Origin: Plotosus lineatus
Taxonomy: Eukaryota; Chordata; Actinopteri; Siluriformes; Plotosidae
Length of the DNA: 64,000 bases
Assembly (NCBI GenBank): GCA_024760905.1
Contig: CM045745.1
Location: forward strand, 8,644,782 to 8,708,781
Direction: 5' to 3'
Position 1 is the stretch's first letter; every line of letters starts with the position of its first letter. Below are positions 63,258 through 64,000 of this stretch, in pieces. The position numbers were made by a program, and so were the translations under genes. The notes under the pieces were generated by a model. That model made no database searches. It had not been told where the DNA came from and saw nothing but the letters and a program-made list of their open reading frames with translations.

Positions 63258-63910
63258 TTTATCAAACATTCTCCCTTCTCATCTCTAGGAAAGAAAAAAA
63301 CGAAAAAAGTTCAAAGTTTCTTTTAGAGTAAGATGAAACAACCCAAGCATTCTTGTGTGTTTTTTGAGAAGCATTGCCAAGACAAAGAACCTTTTACCTC
63401 CTAAAGATGAGATGTGGAGCAATTCCTGCGAGTTCAAGAATTTGGAATATGAAGTGATGTGAAAATAAGTTTTCATTTCATTGTTTTAACTGTCGTGCAG
63501 CATTAAGATTTAAATGCTTGTGAAGGTCTGGGCCTACTCAGGATTTTAAAGCAAAAGCCATAAAGCGTTTCCGTGGGTTGATTTGCCAGGGAACGCTGCT
63601 TAGAAAGTACATTTAGTGCTGCTATCTCAGTCAAAGAAGTATTTACGCCTATTGCATGAACAATGACTGGGGTGAAACAATTCAGTAACAAGGTTTTTTT
63701 TTTGGTTACCAACCCCAATTTTTTTTTTAATCTACTGGAATATAATTAATGATGGTGGTATTCTTCCTGACACACGAATTCGACTTTCTCTCCAGTTCTT
63801 GGGTGTCTGTTTGGAGGGAGTTTGCTTGCAGATGAGCTGGATTGGATTGGATCAGAACGCAAACATTACATCAGTGTTTATGAAAACATGAGGAAATTAT
63901 GTTTTATTAC
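63256..63910. other. eml3 intron, nothing recognised
   Basis: AT-rich; no repeat named. Confidence 0.4.
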
Positions 63911-63939
63911 CTGTGCTGGAGAGGAGTTCTTTAGCTCGG
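63911..63939 (-). CDS. eml3: Candidate eml3 micro-exon, further upstream
   Basis: 29 nt between TTTTGTTTTAAAAG| and GCACAG|GTAATA. In the frame that fits the next candidate exon it reads (x)RAKELLSST plus G, giving …STG-SQGSRRG. The donor is good, the acceptor moderate, and there is no protein homology to lean on. Confidence 0.4.
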
Positions 63940-64000
63940 CTTTTAAAACAAAACAGAAAGAAAGAAGAAAAAGCATTATTTGTCAATTTTCAGTCATGCA

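Overview
The window is vertebrate nuclear DNA, almost certainly from a teleost fish. It has short protein-coding exons with GT/AG introns, dense (CA)n/(TA)n microsatellites, and a heavy load of fish-type mobile elements: Tc1/mariner, Tigger-like and hAT DNA transposons, an RTE-like LINE, and tRNA-derived SINEs. I see no bacterial, phage or CRISPR features.

Two host genes are present, both on the minus strand. (1) mta2 (metastasis-associated protein 2, a NuRD subunit): its first three coding exons lie at 16666-16639, 4392-4325 and 4199-4106, and the rest is beyond the left edge. Exon 1 abuts a CpG-rich promoter region (about 16667-17240). (2) eml3 (echinoderm microtubule-associated protein-like 3): 17 exons from 55680 down to the stop codon at 26738 encode an uninterrupted 677-residue stretch from the HELP motif through the tandem WD40 propellers to the C-terminus. 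Two more small candidate exons lie upstream (58377-58348 and 63939-63911); the N-terminus is beyond the right edge. All 17 splice junctions keep frame. Human MTA2 and EML3 are neighbours in the same order and orientation, so this is conserved synteny and supports both names.

Layout: 1-4105 mta2 intron 3; 4106-16666 mta2 exons 1-3 with a 12.2 kb first intron full of transposons (Tigger-like, RTE LINE, a TIR element with a large palindrome); 16667-26737 intergenic, SINE-rich, with two hAT copies in opposite orientation; 26738-55680 eml3 exons; 55681-64000 eml3 5' introns with two Tc1 elements, a GC-rich TIR element carrying a THAP-domain exon, and microsatellites.

All other coding potential is transposon-derived and mostly broken. 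The observations most worth follow-up are: a SINE family sharing its 3' tail with the RTE LINE and found with two alternative tails; a LINE insertion with an 11-bp target duplication 16 nt from an eml3 splice donor; a (GT)n run filling a 147-bp eml3 intron right after the donor; a 59-bp minisatellite varying in copy number inside one MITE family; and several nested insertions with exact target-site duplications. I did not find a new biological system. The window looks like an ordinary but transposon-rich teleost locus.
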